Positions 44,608-53,565 of a stretch of DNA of 64,000 nucleotides are shown piece after piece. Position numbers and translations under genes: made by a program. Below the pieces are notes generated by a model that worked only from the letters and a program-made list of their open reading frames with translations, was not told the DNA's origin and made no database searches. Within the stretch, counting starts at the first letter, position 1. Every line of letters starts with the position of its first letter. This DNA comes from Flavobacteriales bacterium (lineage in GTDB: Bacteria > Bacteroidota > Bacteroidia > Flavobacteriales > Schleiferiaceae): NCBI GenBank assembly GCA_017795025.1, contig CP051243.1, positions 1,736,001 to 1,800,000 of the forward strand, given 5' to 3'.

Positions 44608-45613
44608 CTAAACTAGTTCGCAAAGTAATCTGATTGGCTCCTCCGGCAATGTGAAACATATTGCGGCTGTAGTGCAAGTAAAATTTCGAAATCCGAATGC
44701 CACCCCCTACCGAAAAACCGGCTACCGTTCGCCGCGTATCTAAATTAAGCTCCTGACGTCTCCTAAAACTGTAACCAAACTGAATATTAAAAGATTCGGA
44801 AGGGGCAAACTCGGCACCAATCACTACATGGCGCAGCAAATTATTCCAAACAGAGGGGAAGTTCTCTTCTATTTCGCCGGTAAACTGATTGACGGTAAAA
44901 TTAGTGGGATCGGTGTATCTAAGGTCAAAGCGCTCTAAATGTTCCAAGGTAATTTGCCAACGAAGGGGCATATGCTCAAAACGATTGGAGAAGCCCAATT
45001 GAATTTCAAAAGGTAAATTCTCTCTTTGCTCGGCATAGGGGTTAAGTTGAAAACCAGCGTTTTTAAACACTAAGGCCATAGCCATGCGGTGCTTTGGAAT
45101 TTGGTAGGTAATCCCTGCATCCCAGGCTATACCCCAGGAACTCCAAGTGTCGTATACCGAGTTAATCACCTTCATGGTGGCGCCAAAGGACCAATTGGAA
45201 TCGAGCTGATAAGAATAGCCCAAATTTACCGACATGTCGTTCCCCGTAAAGGTACCCTGACGTATACCAATCACATTGGCTCGGTCAAATTCGCCGTAAT
45301 CGAAGTATTGTAATTGCAAGAAAAAAGTACCCACACTATCAAAGTGCTGCGCATAGGCCAAATCTGCAAATCGAATGTCGGAAACATAATCTACCACACT
45401 ACTGCTAATTTGGCCACTCATTTCCGGACTTAGCAGCGAAGGGTTATAGAGGGCAAAATTGAGGTCGGCCACGGGATTAGCAATGGCATTGCTTCCCTGA
45501 CCGGCTACACGGGCGGAGGCTATATTATTTAGAAATTGAAAAGTGGTACGTCCTCCCACCTGAGCCTTCATCACAAAAGGCAGTAAAAGGATTAAGGGTA
45601 CTAGTTTTCTCAT
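44585..45613 (-). CDS. porQ: Type IX secretion system protein PorQ
   Basis: The 342-residue protein has signal peptide MRKLVPLILLLPFVMKAQVG and an outer-membrane barrel of the PorP/PorV-like family (TTFQFLNNIASARVAGQGSN, DLNFALYNPSLLSPEMSGQI and INVGYSY-like strands to the end). PorQ belongs to the T9SS attachment complex on the cell surface. It overlaps cmk. The possible promoter TTG-N21-TAACTTTC (45651-45620) would give a nearly leaderless message. Confidence 0.9.
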   Translation of the reverse strand: MRKLVPLILLLPFVMKAQVGGRTTFQFLNNIASARVAGQGSNAIANPVADLNFALYNPSLLSPEMSGQISSSVVDYVSDIRFADLAYAQHFDSVGTFFLQLQYFDYGEFDRANVIGIRQGTFTGNDMSVNLGYSYQLDSNWSFGATMKVINSVYDTWSSWGIAWDAGITYQIPKHRMAMALVFKNAGFQLNPYAEQRENLPFEIQLGFSNRFEHMPLRWQITLEHLERFDLRYTDPTNFTVNQFTGEIEENFPSVWNNLLRHVVIGAEFAPSESFNIQFGYSFRRRQELNLDTRRTVAGFSVGGGIRISKFYLHYSRNMFHIAGGANQITLRTSLDEFRKKP

Positions 45614-45619
45614 GGAGGC

Positions 45620-45651
45620 GAAAGTTATGAAAAGAACGCCGATGCCCTCAA
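45620..45651 (-). promoter_or_regulatory. Candidate porQ promoter
   Basis: TTG (45651-45649) and TAACTTTC (45627-45620, one mismatch to TAnnTTTG) are 21 nt apart on the minus strand. Transcription would begin at or next to the porQ ATG at 45613. Confidence 0.4.
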
Positions 45652-45691
45652 TTTATTTGTTGGGAACCGACTTCCTTTTTTATTCGCTTGC

Positions 45692-48184
45692 TTAGGATTT
45701 TGCTCCAAAGCCAATCGTCTTCGATTCGGCCTTTAAATTCTTAGGATTCGCTACTAATTCCTCGCTCAAACCAATCTTAATAACCTCCATCATGCGATCT
45801 ACATAATGAAAGTTTAAACCTTTAAGATAGTCTTCCCGAATCTCCTTCACATCCTTTTCATTTCGACGCGATAAAATGATATCGGTGATATTGGCCCGTT
45901 TAGCAGCTAAGATTTTCTCCTTAATTCCACCCACGGGCAGCACTTCTCCTCTAAGGGTAATCTCGCCAGTCATAGCTAGTTTAGGCATTACTCTACGCTG
46001 GGAAAATAATGAAGCTAAGGAAGTTAAAATGCTAATCCCTGCCGAAGGACCATCCTTAGGAACCGCACCTTCTGGGAAGTGAAGATGCACGTCGTACTGA
46101 TCAAAAAGTCGATAGTCGACACCAAACTCCTCCGCATTAGCCTTTAAATAAGCCATGGCAATGCTGGCTGATTCCTTCATCACATCACCCAAGTTACCGG
46201 TAATGCTTAAGCGGCCCTTACCCTTGGCGATAGATGATTCTATATATAAGATATCGCCACCAACGGGGGTCCAAGCCAAACCTGTAACTAAACCGGCAAT
46301 GGAATGATCTTCATATCGATCCTTGGTAAAGCGCTCGGATCCGAGGATATCGTACACTTGATTCACCTTAGGCTTGGCATGGTACTCTTGCTCCATGGCA
46401 ATACTTTTTGCGGCATAACGCACCACTTTGGCAATCACCTTATCCAAACCACGAACTCCAGATTCGCGGGTGTAATGCTCTACGATGTACTCCAAAACCT
46501 TTTTGCTCAGGCTCAAGTCTTTCTTCTCTAGGCCATGTGCCTTCAATTGCTTTGGCAGAAGGTGCTTAGCCGCGATTTCCACCTTTTCCTCAACGGTGTA
46601 ACCATTAATCTCAATGATTTCCATTCGATCGCGTAAAGCAGGGTGAATGGTATTTAGATTGTTGGCCGTTGCCACAAAAAGCACCTTGCTTAGGTCGTAG
46701 CCCACCTCTAGGTAGTTATCGTAAAAAGTGCTGTTTTGCTCCGGATCTAAAACCTCCAACATGGCTGAGGCTGGATCGCCATGCCCACGACCGGTAGCCA
46801 GTTTATCAATCTCATCCAAAACGAAAACCGGATTAGAAGCTTCTGCCTTCTTAATGCTCTGTAGCAAGCGACCGGGCATCGCTCCGATATAGGTTTTACG
46901 GTGACCACGAATTTCGGCCTCATCACCTAAGCCTCCTAAGGACATGCGTACATAGGATCTACCGAGGGCCTCGGCCACGCTCTTACCCAAACTGGTTTTC
47001 CCCACTCCGGGAGGTCCATATAAACAGAGGATAGGCGCTTTCATATCGCCCTTCAGCTTTAATACCGCTAGGTATTCTAATAGGCGCTCTTTAACTTTCT
47101 CGAGACCGTAATGATCTCGATTCAAAATCTTTTCGGCCCGTTTTAAATTGAAGTTATCCTTGGAAGTTTCGTTCCAAGGTAAATCGAGCATAAACTCTAA
47201 ATAATTTCTTTGAATGCTAAATTCGGGAACCTGAGGATTTACTCTTTGTAGCTTGCTGAGTTCCTTATCAAAAAGCTGCGCCACTTTCTCAGGCCAATCT
47301 TTCTTCTTCCCTTTGGCTCGCATTTCTTCAATCTCCGATTCGGTGCTACTACCACCTAACTCTTCTTGAATTTGACGCAGCTGTTGCTGAAGAAAATACT
47401 CGCGCTGTTGTTTATCAAAATCAAGGCGTACTTTATCCTGAATCTCATTGCGCATTTCCAACATTTGGGCCTCGAGATTTAGCAACTTAAGCACCTCGGT
47501 CGCGCGGTCCTTAAGGTCATTGATCTCCAACAGATGCTGCTTCTTATCTACCTCCGCATTCATATTATTGCTCACGAAGTTGAGTAAGAAGGTATCGCTA
47601 TCAATACTACGGATGGTTAAAGCCGCCTCATTGGGAATTTCCTGAGACTTATCGATGATGTCTAAAGCAACCTCCTTGATGGACTCCATCATCATTTTAA
47701 ACTCCTGATCGGTACCATCGGGTATACGCTCGTCTGATTTCTGAACCTTGGCATATATATGCGGCTCTGTTCGGGTAAAATCTTCTATGACAAAACGTCG
47801 CAGCCCTTGCAGGATAACGGCTGTATGTCCGTTAGGTAATTTAAACTGACGGATCACTTTAGCTACCGTTCCGCTGCGATATAAATCCTCGGTACTGGGG
47901 TCTTCCTTGTCACCATTACGCTGACTAACCACCCCAAGTAGACCTTGGTTCTTACTTACCTGATTTAGTAGAGAAATTGATTTTTCCCTGCCGGCGGTAA
48001 TGGGAATTACCACTCCTGGGAAAAGTACGGTGTTGCGTAAAGGTAAAATGGGCAATTCTTCGGGTAGGGCCTGACTTTTCAAGCTTTCCTCATCCTCTTT
48101 GCTCATTAGAGGAATATATTCTCCCTCTTCGCGCATCACCCCCATATTTAATTGATTGATATCCTTAAAGTCCATGAAACTCAT
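45692..48184 (-). CDS. lon: ATP-dependent protease Lon
   Basis: The 830-residue protein has the Lon N-domain (LPEELPILPLRNTVLFPGVV), a coiled-coil middle, AAA Walker A LYGPPGVGKTSLGKS, Walker B PVFVLDEIDKL, and a Ser/Lys protease domain with PKDGPSAGISI and GEVLPVGGIKEKILAAKRAN. It degrades misfolded and regulatory proteins. It is about 65 bp downstream of the GlmU-like gene on the same strand, and a weak promoter may lie in that gap. Confidence 0.97.
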   Translation of the reverse strand: MSFMDFKDINQLNMGVMREEGEYIPLMSKEDEESLKSQALPEELPILPLRNTVLFPGVVIPITAGREKSISLLNQVSKNQGLLGVVSQRNGDKEDPSTEDLYRSGTVAKVIRQFKLPNGHTAVILQGLRRFVIEDFTRTEPHIYAKVQKSDERIPDGTDQEFKMMMESIKEVALDIIDKSQEIPNEAALTIRSIDSDTFLLNFVSNNMNAEVDKKQHLLEINDLKDRATEVLKLLNLEAQMLEMRNEIQDKVRLDFDKQQREYFLQQQLRQIQEELGGSSTESEIEEMRAKGKKKDWPEKVAQLFDKELSKLQRVNPQVPEFSIQRNYLEFMLDLPWNETSKDNFNLKRAEKILNRDHYGLEKVKERLLEYLAVLKLKGDMKAPILCLYGPPGVGKTSLGKSVAEALGRSYVRMSLGGLGDEAEIRGHRKTYIGAMPGRLLQSIKKAEASNPVFVLDEIDKLATGRGHGDPASAMLEVLDPEQNSTFYDNYLEVGYDLSKVLFVATANNLNTIHPALRDRMEIIEINGYTVEEKVEIAAKHLLPKQLKAHGLEKKDLSLSKKVLEYIVEHYTRESGVRGLDKVIAKVVRYAAKSIAMEQEYHAKPKVNQVYDILGSERFTKDRYEDHSIAGLVTGLAWTPVGGDILYIESSIAKGKGRLSITGNLGDVMKESASIAMAYLKANAEEFGVDYRLFDQYDVHLHFPEGAVPKDGPSAGISILTSLASLFSQRRVMPKLAMTGEITLRGEVLPVGGIKEKILAAKRANITDIILSRRNEKDVKEIREDYLKGLNFHYVDRMMEVIKIGLSEELVANPKNLKAESKTIGFGAKS

Positions 48185-48248
48185 TCAAACGAAATTTGTG
48201 GCCTTTGCAGCCAATCATGGAAAGGTCAATCAATATGCCAAAGGGCTC

Positions 48249-49424
48249 TTAGCCGCGGTAAGTGGTCGTTTTGTCAAAAACCACCTGCAAAATGTCACGC
48301 TCTACTTGATCGAGCTCAATCCCGCGACGTACCATCACCAGCTCCGCAGTTTTCATCGCCTTATCAAAACGGTATTCGCTAAAGCCACCTGATCCTCCCC
48401 AGCTAAAAGAGGGGATAAAGTTTCGGGGAAAGCCACCCCCATAAATATTGGCACTAACACCTACTACGGTTCCGGTATTAAACATGGTATTAATACCACA
48501 TTTGGAATGGTCGCCCATCACCAAACCACAGAATTGCAAACCGGTTTTGGAAAATCGGCCCTCTACATAATCCCAAAGCTTCACCTCTTCGTAGTTATTC
48601 TTCAAGTTCGAGTTATTGCTATCGGCGCCAATATTACACCACTCCCCGATTACGGAGTTCCCTAAAAAACCATCGTGACCTTTATTAGAATAGCCTGTTA
48701 AAACCGAATTATTCACCTCCCCACCTACTTTACTGTGAGGCCCAATGGTGGTAGGTCCATAAATTTTGGCGGCGAGCTTTAAGGTAGCATGTTCGCATAA
48801 GGCAAAAGGACCGCGGATCACGCTTCCTTCCATTACCTCAGCATCTTTACCAATGTAGATCGGACCCGTCGTCGCGTTTAATACCGCCGCCTCTACCGAG
48901 GCTCCTTCTTCTACAAAGATGCGTTCTCCAATTAGGGTATTGCTATCTGAAAGGAGAGCTGATGTCCGACCTTCCGTAAGTAAGTCAAAGTCTCTTTCTA
49001 ACTCCGCACCATTGTATTGAAAAATGTGATACGGGCGACTGATATAGGTGAGCTCGCCTTCATATTCAAGGACGGTGGTATCCTGTTCCTGATCCTCTTC
49101 CAGCACCTTGCGACTGCGACTGGCAATTACAATATCCTCCTTCATCAAGGTTTCATCGGCTCCTAAGCCTAAAACCAAATCCACTAATTCGGAATCGGGG
49201 CATACGGCGGGGTTAAGGAACAAATCATCGCCCACTTCCTTTAAAGGGAATTTAGTGCTTAAATAATCTTCGGTGAGGTAGGAAACCTCCTTTGCCTCTG
49301 AGATGCGCATTAACCACTTTTCTTCAAGACATAATATGCCACAGCGCAATTTCGCAGTCGGACGGGTAAAGGTTAGGGGCAAAAGATGGTCGCGATTAGA
49401 ATCGTCGAAGAATATGATGTTCAT
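48249..49424 (-). CDS. GlmU-like sugar nucleotidyltransferase/hexapeptide protein
   Basis: I start at the ATG at 49424 (MNIIFFDDSNRDHLLPLTFT, 391 residues). The N-terminal half is a reduced nucleotidyltransferase-like domain, and the C-terminal half is a left-handed beta-helix of hexapeptide repeats (IYIGKDAEVMEGSVIRGP, YGPTTIGPHSKVGGEV). Bacteroidota carry this family as GlmU-like proteins besides or instead of GlmU. The exact substrate is uncertain. A terminator from rpmE2 lies upstream. Confidence 0.85.
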   Translation of the reverse strand: MNIIFFDDSNRDHLLPLTFTRPTAKLRCGILCLEEKWLMRISEAKEVSYLTEDYLSTKFPLKEVGDDLFLNPAVCPDSELVDLVLGLGADETLMKEDIVIASRSRKVLEEDQEQDTTVLEYEGELTYISRPYHIFQYNGAELERDFDLLTEGRTSALLSDSNTLIGERIFVEEGASVEAAVLNATTGPIYIGKDAEVMEGSVIRGPFALCEHATLKLAAKIYGPTTIGPHSKVGGEVNNSVLTGYSNKGHDGFLGNSVIGEWCNIGADSNNSNLKNNYEEVKLWDYVEGRFSKTGLQFCGLVMGDHSKCGINTMFNTGTVVGVSANIYGGGFPRNFIPSFSWGGSGGFSEYRFDKAMKTAELVMVRRGIELDQVERDILQVVFDKTTTYRG

Positions 49425-49461
49425 GTTTGATGATTTGATTTGCAAGATAAATCAGGTCCAT

Positions 49462-49495
49462 AAAAAAACCCCTTCGCCATGTGGAAAAGGGGTTT
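49462..49495 (-). terminator. Intrinsic terminator of rpmE2
   Basis: On the minus strand stem AAACCCCTT/AAGGGGTTT around a 12-nt loop is followed by seven T residues. It lies between rpmE2 and the GlmU-like gene. Confidence 0.7.
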
Positions 49496-49516
49496 AAAAT
49501 ATCGTTAAGTCGGGGC

Positions 49517-49768
49517 TTACTTTTTACGGTTAGCGTAGCGACTGCGGAATTTATCCACACGACCAGCGGTATCAACCAATTTAACCTTACCGGTATAGAA
49601 TGGGTGAGAAGCTGCTGAAATTTCCATTTTGATTAATGGATATTCTACACCTTCGATTTCGATGGTGTCGCGGGTATCAGCGCATGAACGGGTAATGAAG
49701 TAATCTTCGGTTCCCATATCCTTGAATACACAAGGACGGTAATTTTCTGGATGAATTTCTTTTTGCAT
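49517..49768 (-). CDS. rpmE2: 50S ribosomal protein L31, type B
   Basis: I start at the ATG at 49768 ([19 protein letters not shown], 83 residues); an in-frame ATG at 49843 overlaps the promoter. The sequence has the L31 B-type features ([20 protein letters not shown]) and lacks the CxxC zinc site of type A. It is monocistronic, with promoter at 49817-49847 and a terminator downstream. Confidence 0.96.
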   Translation of the reverse strand: MQKEIHPENYRPCVFKDMGTEDYFITRSCADTRDTIEIEGVEYPLIKMEISAASHPFYTGKVKLVDTAGRVDKFRSRYANRKK

Positions 49769-49816
49769 AACTCTTATAATAGTGGTTAGGATTTTGCCCA
49801 AGCCAAAAAAGGGCTG

Positions 49817-49847
49817 CAAAGCTATGTAATTACTTAGAAGCACACAA
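49817..49847 (-). promoter_or_regulatory. rpmE2 promoter
   Basis: TTG (49847-49845), a 20-nt spacer and an exact -7 TAGCTTTG (49824-49817) form a good Bacteroidota promoter on the minus strand about 49 nt before the start codon. Confidence 0.65.
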
Positions 49848-49906
49848 ACCTTTCAAACTGAAAAAAATAGAAGATTTGTATACCTAGGGGTTTCAAAGAT
49901 AGGAAG

Positions 49907-49914
49907 TACTTTTG
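49907..49914 (+). promoter_or_regulatory. -7 element of the right-handed beta-helix lipoprotein gene
   Basis: TACTTTTG matches TAnnTTTG. Transcription from about 49921 supports the ATG at 49939 over the upstream TTG at 49912. Confidence 0.45.
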
Positions 49915-49938
49915 AGCCCTTACAAGCGTTACTTGCAC

Positions 49939-51432
49939 ATGCTTAAAAAACTGCTTTTACTTCTTACAATCGGATTGTTTTTCTTGGGCGCATGCCGTAA
50001 GGAAGAAAACATTGTGGTGGCCAGCGCCGAATTGCGCTTTTCAACCGATACTGTTTTTCTCGATACCGTGTTTGAAACCATTGGCTCAAGCACCTACGAA
50101 CTAAAGGTCTACAATGACAGTAAAGAGTCCATTTCGATTCCCCAAATTCGATTAGCAGACCCCCTTAGTCCTTACCGCTTAAACGTGAATGGCACCGCCA
50201 GCAATGTGGTAAACAACGTGGAGATTTTACCCGAAGACAGTATCTACATTTTTATAGAAGTTAATGCCGGAGAGGTACAAAGTAGTCCAGAGCTCTTAAT
50301 TGAAGATCAAATATTATTCGATTTACAAGGGCAAACCCAATCGGTCGAATTAGTGAGCCTAGCCAAGCAAGCCATCTTTCATTTCCCCAACCGCTTTATT
50401 GTGCTGGGTTCTGGTCCCGGTGCGGTCGTTATTCCCTACTCCATCATTAACTGCAATGAAACCTGGGACGCTAGCATTCCCCACGTAGTATATGGCTATG
50501 CCGTTGTGGACAGTGGCTGTACCTTAACCATCGACCCTGGTACTAATGTCCACTTTCATGAAAACAGCGGTTTATGGGTTTTTAATGAAGCGCAGTTGCA
50601 AATTGCTCCGGGAGCACTCCCTGGACAAGGCGACTCGGTTACCTTTAGTAGCGATCGCTTAGAGCCCTTTTACGAAGAAGTACCAGGCCAATGGGGCGGG
50701 GTTTTGGGAGGCCTTTATATTGGTCAGGGCGCCAGAGCGACCATCAATAATCTGGTTTTAAAAAACGCCGTGAATGGTTTGCGAACCGATAGTGCCATCT
50801 ATCCGGACCAGCTCAGCATCACCAACTCCTATATTCTAAATTCTTCCCGAACGGGCTTTTATGCTGGATACAGTAATGTGAATGCCCAAAACCTAGTGGT
50901 TGCAAATCAGGGCTTATACGGCTTTTATGCCTTTGGCGGGAACTACGAATTTCGCCACTGCAGCTTTGTTAATTATTGGAGTCAATCCACTCGACAGGAA
51001 GCCTGTGTTTTGCTAACCAATTTCTTAGAGTTCCAAGACAATAGTGGCACCCTCCAACGTATTAGCCGGGATTTGGAAAAGGCCTATTTCGGAAATTGCG
51101 TAATTGACGGAAATAACAGTCAGGAGCTTACCCTTGCGCAAGACCAAGCGGCTCAATTTAACTTTAGCTTTAACGATGTGATGTTGAAGCTCGATAATGA
51201 CCCGGAGGACCGTGGTTTCTCCATTACCGATCCAGGCTTTAACTCCGTATTGGTGAATTTGGTGAGCGACTTCAGAAATCGCTCGAACAACAATTATCAA
51301 TTGGATTCACTCTCCCAATTAATTGACCAGGGGAATACCAATGATGGCTTTGTGGTACCCACCGATATTTTAGGGAAGATTCGAAACTTTAATGGGCTGC
51401 CCGATTTAGGCGCCTACGAAAGGCAGTTTTAG
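49939..51432 (+). CDS. Lipoprotein with right-handed beta-helix pattern
   Basis: From the ATG at 49939 the 497-residue protein starts MLKKLLLLLTIGLFFLGACR, a lipoprotein signal with lipobox cysteine. The first part is an Ig-like beta domain (ELRFSTDTVFLDTVFETIGS). The second has recurrent short strands (SGLWVFNEAQLQIAPGALPG, GARATINNLVLKNAVNGLR, SFVNYWSQ) typical of a parallel beta-helix and ends in LGKIRNFNGLPDLGAYE, often seen at the end of such proteins. It is a surface or periplasmic lipoprotein of unknown function. It overlaps the next gene by 4 bp at convergent ends. Confidence 0.75.
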   Translation: MLKKLLLLLTIGLFFLGACRKEENIVVASAELRFSTDTVFLDTVFETIGSSTYELKVYNDSKESISIPQIRLADPLSPYRLNVNGTASNVVNNVEILPEDSIYIFIEVNAGEVQSSPELLIEDQILFDLQGQTQSVELVSLAKQAIFHFPNRFIVLGSGPGAVVIPYSIINCNETWDASIPHVVYGYAVVDSGCTLTIDPGTNVHFHENSGLWVFNEAQLQIAPGALPGQGDSVTFSSDRLEPFYEEVPGQWGGVLGGLYIGQGARATINNLVLKNAVNGLRTDSAIYPDQLSITNSYILNSSRTGFYAGYSNVNAQNLVVANQGLYGFYAFGGNYEFRHCSFVNYWSQSTRQEACVLLTNFLEFQDNSGTLQRISRDLEKAYFGNCVIDGNNSQELTLAQDQAAQFNFSFNDVMLKLDNDPEDRGFSITDPGFNSVLVNLVSDFRNRSNNNYQLDSLSQLIDQGNTNDGFVVPTDILGKIRNFNGLPDLGAYERQF

Positions 51433-52109
51433 AAAATCGGATAGGAATAGGATAGCAAAACACCCCAATAAGTATCATTACTGGCGATGATATCAGGATC
51501 GGTTTCTAAAAATCCATCCATAGTGTCACCCCCGCTATTAGTGAAGCGCAGCTCAAAGGTGATAATGCCCTGATAAGCCACACGGTATTTGGTACCCAGT
51601 CCGTAGAAAGTGCTAAAACCTGAATAGCCGTTGGTTTCAATTTCCAGACCCTCTGGGATTAAGCGATCAACATACAACTCCGGATTCCAGCCCGAAACGC
51701 CTAATCCACCTTTAATAAAAACGGTCCATTTATCCTCCAAGTGATACTTCCCGAAACGGATAAAATGAATTTCGGTAAAGGCATTGCTATTTAGCAAACT
51801 GGTGGTCACCGATAAGCCACGGTTAAAATTATTATGGTTCTTATCTGCCGCCTGAAGGTTAGCATAATTTACATCGAAGCCAATGCCAAACCAATCATTA
51901 AAATGATACTTGGCAAAGATGGAAATCGAAGGAGAAAGCTCCGCGAAAACCGCATTTACATTAGAGGAGTTGGCAATTTCATTGCTCATGTTTAGCGTAC
52001 CTATTCCGGCGCCAAACTCATAATACTTTGTTCTTTTGGTTTGAGCTTGTACCGAAAAGGTAAAGATCATGGCCAAAAATAAAAGGGCGTATTTCATGCA
52101 GTTCTTCAT
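51429..52109 (-). CDS. DUF6089-type outer-membrane beta-barrel protein
   Basis: The 226-residue protein has signal peptide MKNCMKYALLFLAMIFTFSV and strands with the pattern of DUF6089 proteins (YYEFGAGIGTLNMSNEIAN, SIFAKYHFNDWFGIGFDVNY, YWGVLLSYSYPIF at the end). A small outer-membrane barrel is likely. It overlaps yaaA by 4 bp (ATGA) and is cotranscribed with it, though the functions are unlikely to be linked. Confidence 0.8.
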   Translation of the reverse strand: MKNCMKYALLFLAMIFTFSVQAQTKRTKYYEFGAGIGTLNMSNEIANSSNVNAVFAELSPSISIFAKYHFNDWFGIGFDVNYANLQAADKNHNNFNRGLSVTTSLLNSNAFTEIHFIRFGKYHLEDKWTVFIKGGLGVSGWNPELYVDRLIPEGLEIETNGYSGFSTFYGLGTKYRVAYQGIITFELRFTNSGGDTMDGFLETDPDIIASNDTYWGVLLSYSYPIF

Positions 52110-52870
52110 TGTTGATCTCTTAAAAACACGAGCTTTTCATTTGCAGAGCGGGCCGTGTCTAAATAGTACCCTGCTAAGTTAAAATCTTTTAGCTCTTGCC
52201 AATCAGTTATTCGATGTTGTACGATGAAATTTGCCATCAAACCTCTCGCTTTCTTGGCAAAGAAGGATAAAACTTTGTACTCCCCCTTGGACCAATCTAA
52301 AAACTCCACATCAATAAATTTATTGGGAAGCTCCAGCTGCTTCAGTACTTGCGCGTATTCCTTACTCGCTAAGTTCACGATTATTTCCTGCGCATCTAGC
52401 GTTTCCTTCAAATGCGATTTTAGGGGCGCTTGCCAAAACTCGTAAAGGTTCTTTTTACGACCAATGGGCAAAGGGGTTCCCATTTCTAATCGATAGGGCT
52501 GTATGAGAGTATTGGGTTGTAAAAGACCATACATTCCGGATAGAATCCAGATTTGCTGACTGGCAAAGGACATATCTTCTTCGGACCAATTCCAAGCTTC
52601 CATACCTTGGTATACGTCTCCGGTAAAGGCCAGGGCGGCTTGCTTTCCTTTAGACCAATTTTCGGCCGACCATTCTAAGTTACGTTGCCGATTAAGCTTA
52701 GCCAGTGGGGCGCTAATCTTTTGCAGCTTCATCAACTTTGGTGCGCTAAGGCCGGCCATTTTTCTTGCCACCTTGGCCGATTCCTCCATAAACTCAGGCT
52801 GCGTGGCCGCACCTATTCTTAAGTCTTCTTCAAAGTTTAGCGATTTTGCTGGGGAAAGTATCGTTTTCAT
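52106..52870 (-). CDS. yaaA: Peroxide stress protein YaaA
   Basis: The 254-residue protein has the DUF328/YaaA signature: ILSPAKSLNFEEDL, FTGDVYQGMEAWNW, LSGMYGLLQPNTLIQPYRLE and INLASKEY-like VNLASKEYAQVL. YaaA lowers free iron and DNA damage under peroxide stress. It is the first gene of a two-gene unit with the DUF6089 gene. Confidence 0.93.
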   Translation of the reverse strand: MKTILSPAKSLNFEEDLRIGAATQPEFMEESAKVARKMAGLSAPKLMKLQKISAPLAKLNRQRNLEWSAENWSKGKQAALAFTGDVYQGMEAWNWSEEDMSFASQQIWILSGMYGLLQPNTLIQPYRLEMGTPLPIGRKKNLYEFWQAPLKSHLKETLDAQEIIVNLASKEYAQVLKQLELPNKFIDVEFLDWSKGEYKVLSFFAKKARGLMANFIVQHRITDWQELKDFNLAGYYLDTARSANEKLVFLRDQQ

Positions 52871-52942
52871 AGCTCAAAGATAAAACGGATGTGCCTTTCG
52901 GTAGCTAGCATTTTAAGAGGCATCAATCAAAATTATCAGACA

Positions 52943-52976
52943 CAAAAAAAGCGCCTTGCTTTGCAACAAGGCGCTT
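52943..52976 (-). terminator. Intrinsic terminator of the YwqK-like gene
   Basis: A 10-bp stem AAGCGCCTTG/CAAGGCGCTT with an 8-nt loop is followed by seven T residues on the minus strand. It lies 20 nt after the stop of the YwqK-like gene. Confidence 0.8.
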
Positions 52977-52995
52977 CCAATTTTATAAGCTCTAC

Positions 52996-53358
52996 TTAGC
53001 GTTCTACAGTTAAGTTATTCTCCCCTACTGACCAGGTTCGAACAATGCTAATGCTGTTATCAAGGTAAGTCACCTCAAATAAGGTTTCGCGGTCATCTGA
53101 CCATACAAACCAAACGCCTTCTTTCTTTCCATCTACATAAGTAGCTTCGATTCGAACTTCACCGTCACGTGTATATTCAGTCCATTGACCGTGTGATTTA
53201 CCATCTTTCATAAAGCCCACTTCCTTTACGATATCGGTTCCATCAAAGTATTTAGTTACCTTGATTTGGGTACCAACTCGTTCGTACTTGGGGCTTTGCG
53301 CGTTAGCTGTAGCCGCCATCATTAAGCCTATCACTAAAATTCCGATTAACTTTTTCAT
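52996..53358 (-). CDS. Exported YwqK/MORN-like repeat protein
   Basis: I start at the ATG at 53358 (MKKLIGILVIGLMMAATANA, 120 residues); an upstream in-frame ATG at 53421 overlaps the promoter. After the signal peptide come MORN/YwqK-like repeats (VGFMKDGKSHGQWTEYTRDG, YVDGKKEGVWFVWSD). It should be periplasmic or surface-located. The function is unknown. The promoter region carries repeated TTAACATT motifs. Confidence 0.75.
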   Translation of the reverse strand: MKKLIGILVIGLMMAATANAQSPKYERVGTQIKVTKYFDGTDIVKEVGFMKDGKSHGQWTEYTRDGEVRIEATYVDGKKEGVWFVWSDDRETLFEVTYLDNSISIVRTWSVGENNLTVER

Positions 53359-53386
53359 GACTACAGTTTTATAGGTTTCAACAGGA

Positions 53387-53508
53387 CAAATATACGTAAA
53401 ATATTTACACTGAGTTAACATTGGGTTAACATTAAGTAGTGTGAATCAGGCTTAGTCCCTGTTTTTCAGTTAGTTAAAATGTTAACCTAAGGTGAATTTA
53501 ATGTTAAG
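53387..53508 (-). promoter_or_regulatory. YwqK-like gene promoter with TTAACATT repeats
   Basis: The -7 element TATATTTG (53394-53387) is exact. Upstream, GTTAACATT occurs as direct repeats 11 bp apart (53414-53422 and 53425-53433), over the -33 region. Two inverted copies, AATGTTAAC (53478-53486) and AATGTTAAG (53500-53508), are 22 bp apart. The 11-bp phasing is that of OmpR/PhoB-family binding sites; the regulator is not known. Confidence 0.5.
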
Positions 53509-53514
53509 GAGCAT

Positions 53515-53541
53515 AAAAAAAGGTCGGCAAAACCGACCTTT
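53515..53541 (-). terminator. Intrinsic terminator of pruA
   Basis: A 9-bp stem AAAGGTCGG/CCGACCTTT with a 5-nt loop and a T run on the minus strand lies 25 nt after the pruA stop. Confidence 0.75.
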
Positions 53542-53565
53542 CTACTGTTATCTACTAGGTAAATA

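Noticed and set aside
48152-48392. Two overlapping small plus-strand frames between lon and the GlmU-like gene
   Set aside because: They are antisense to the ends of two well supported genes, overlap each other in different frames and have no recognisable features.
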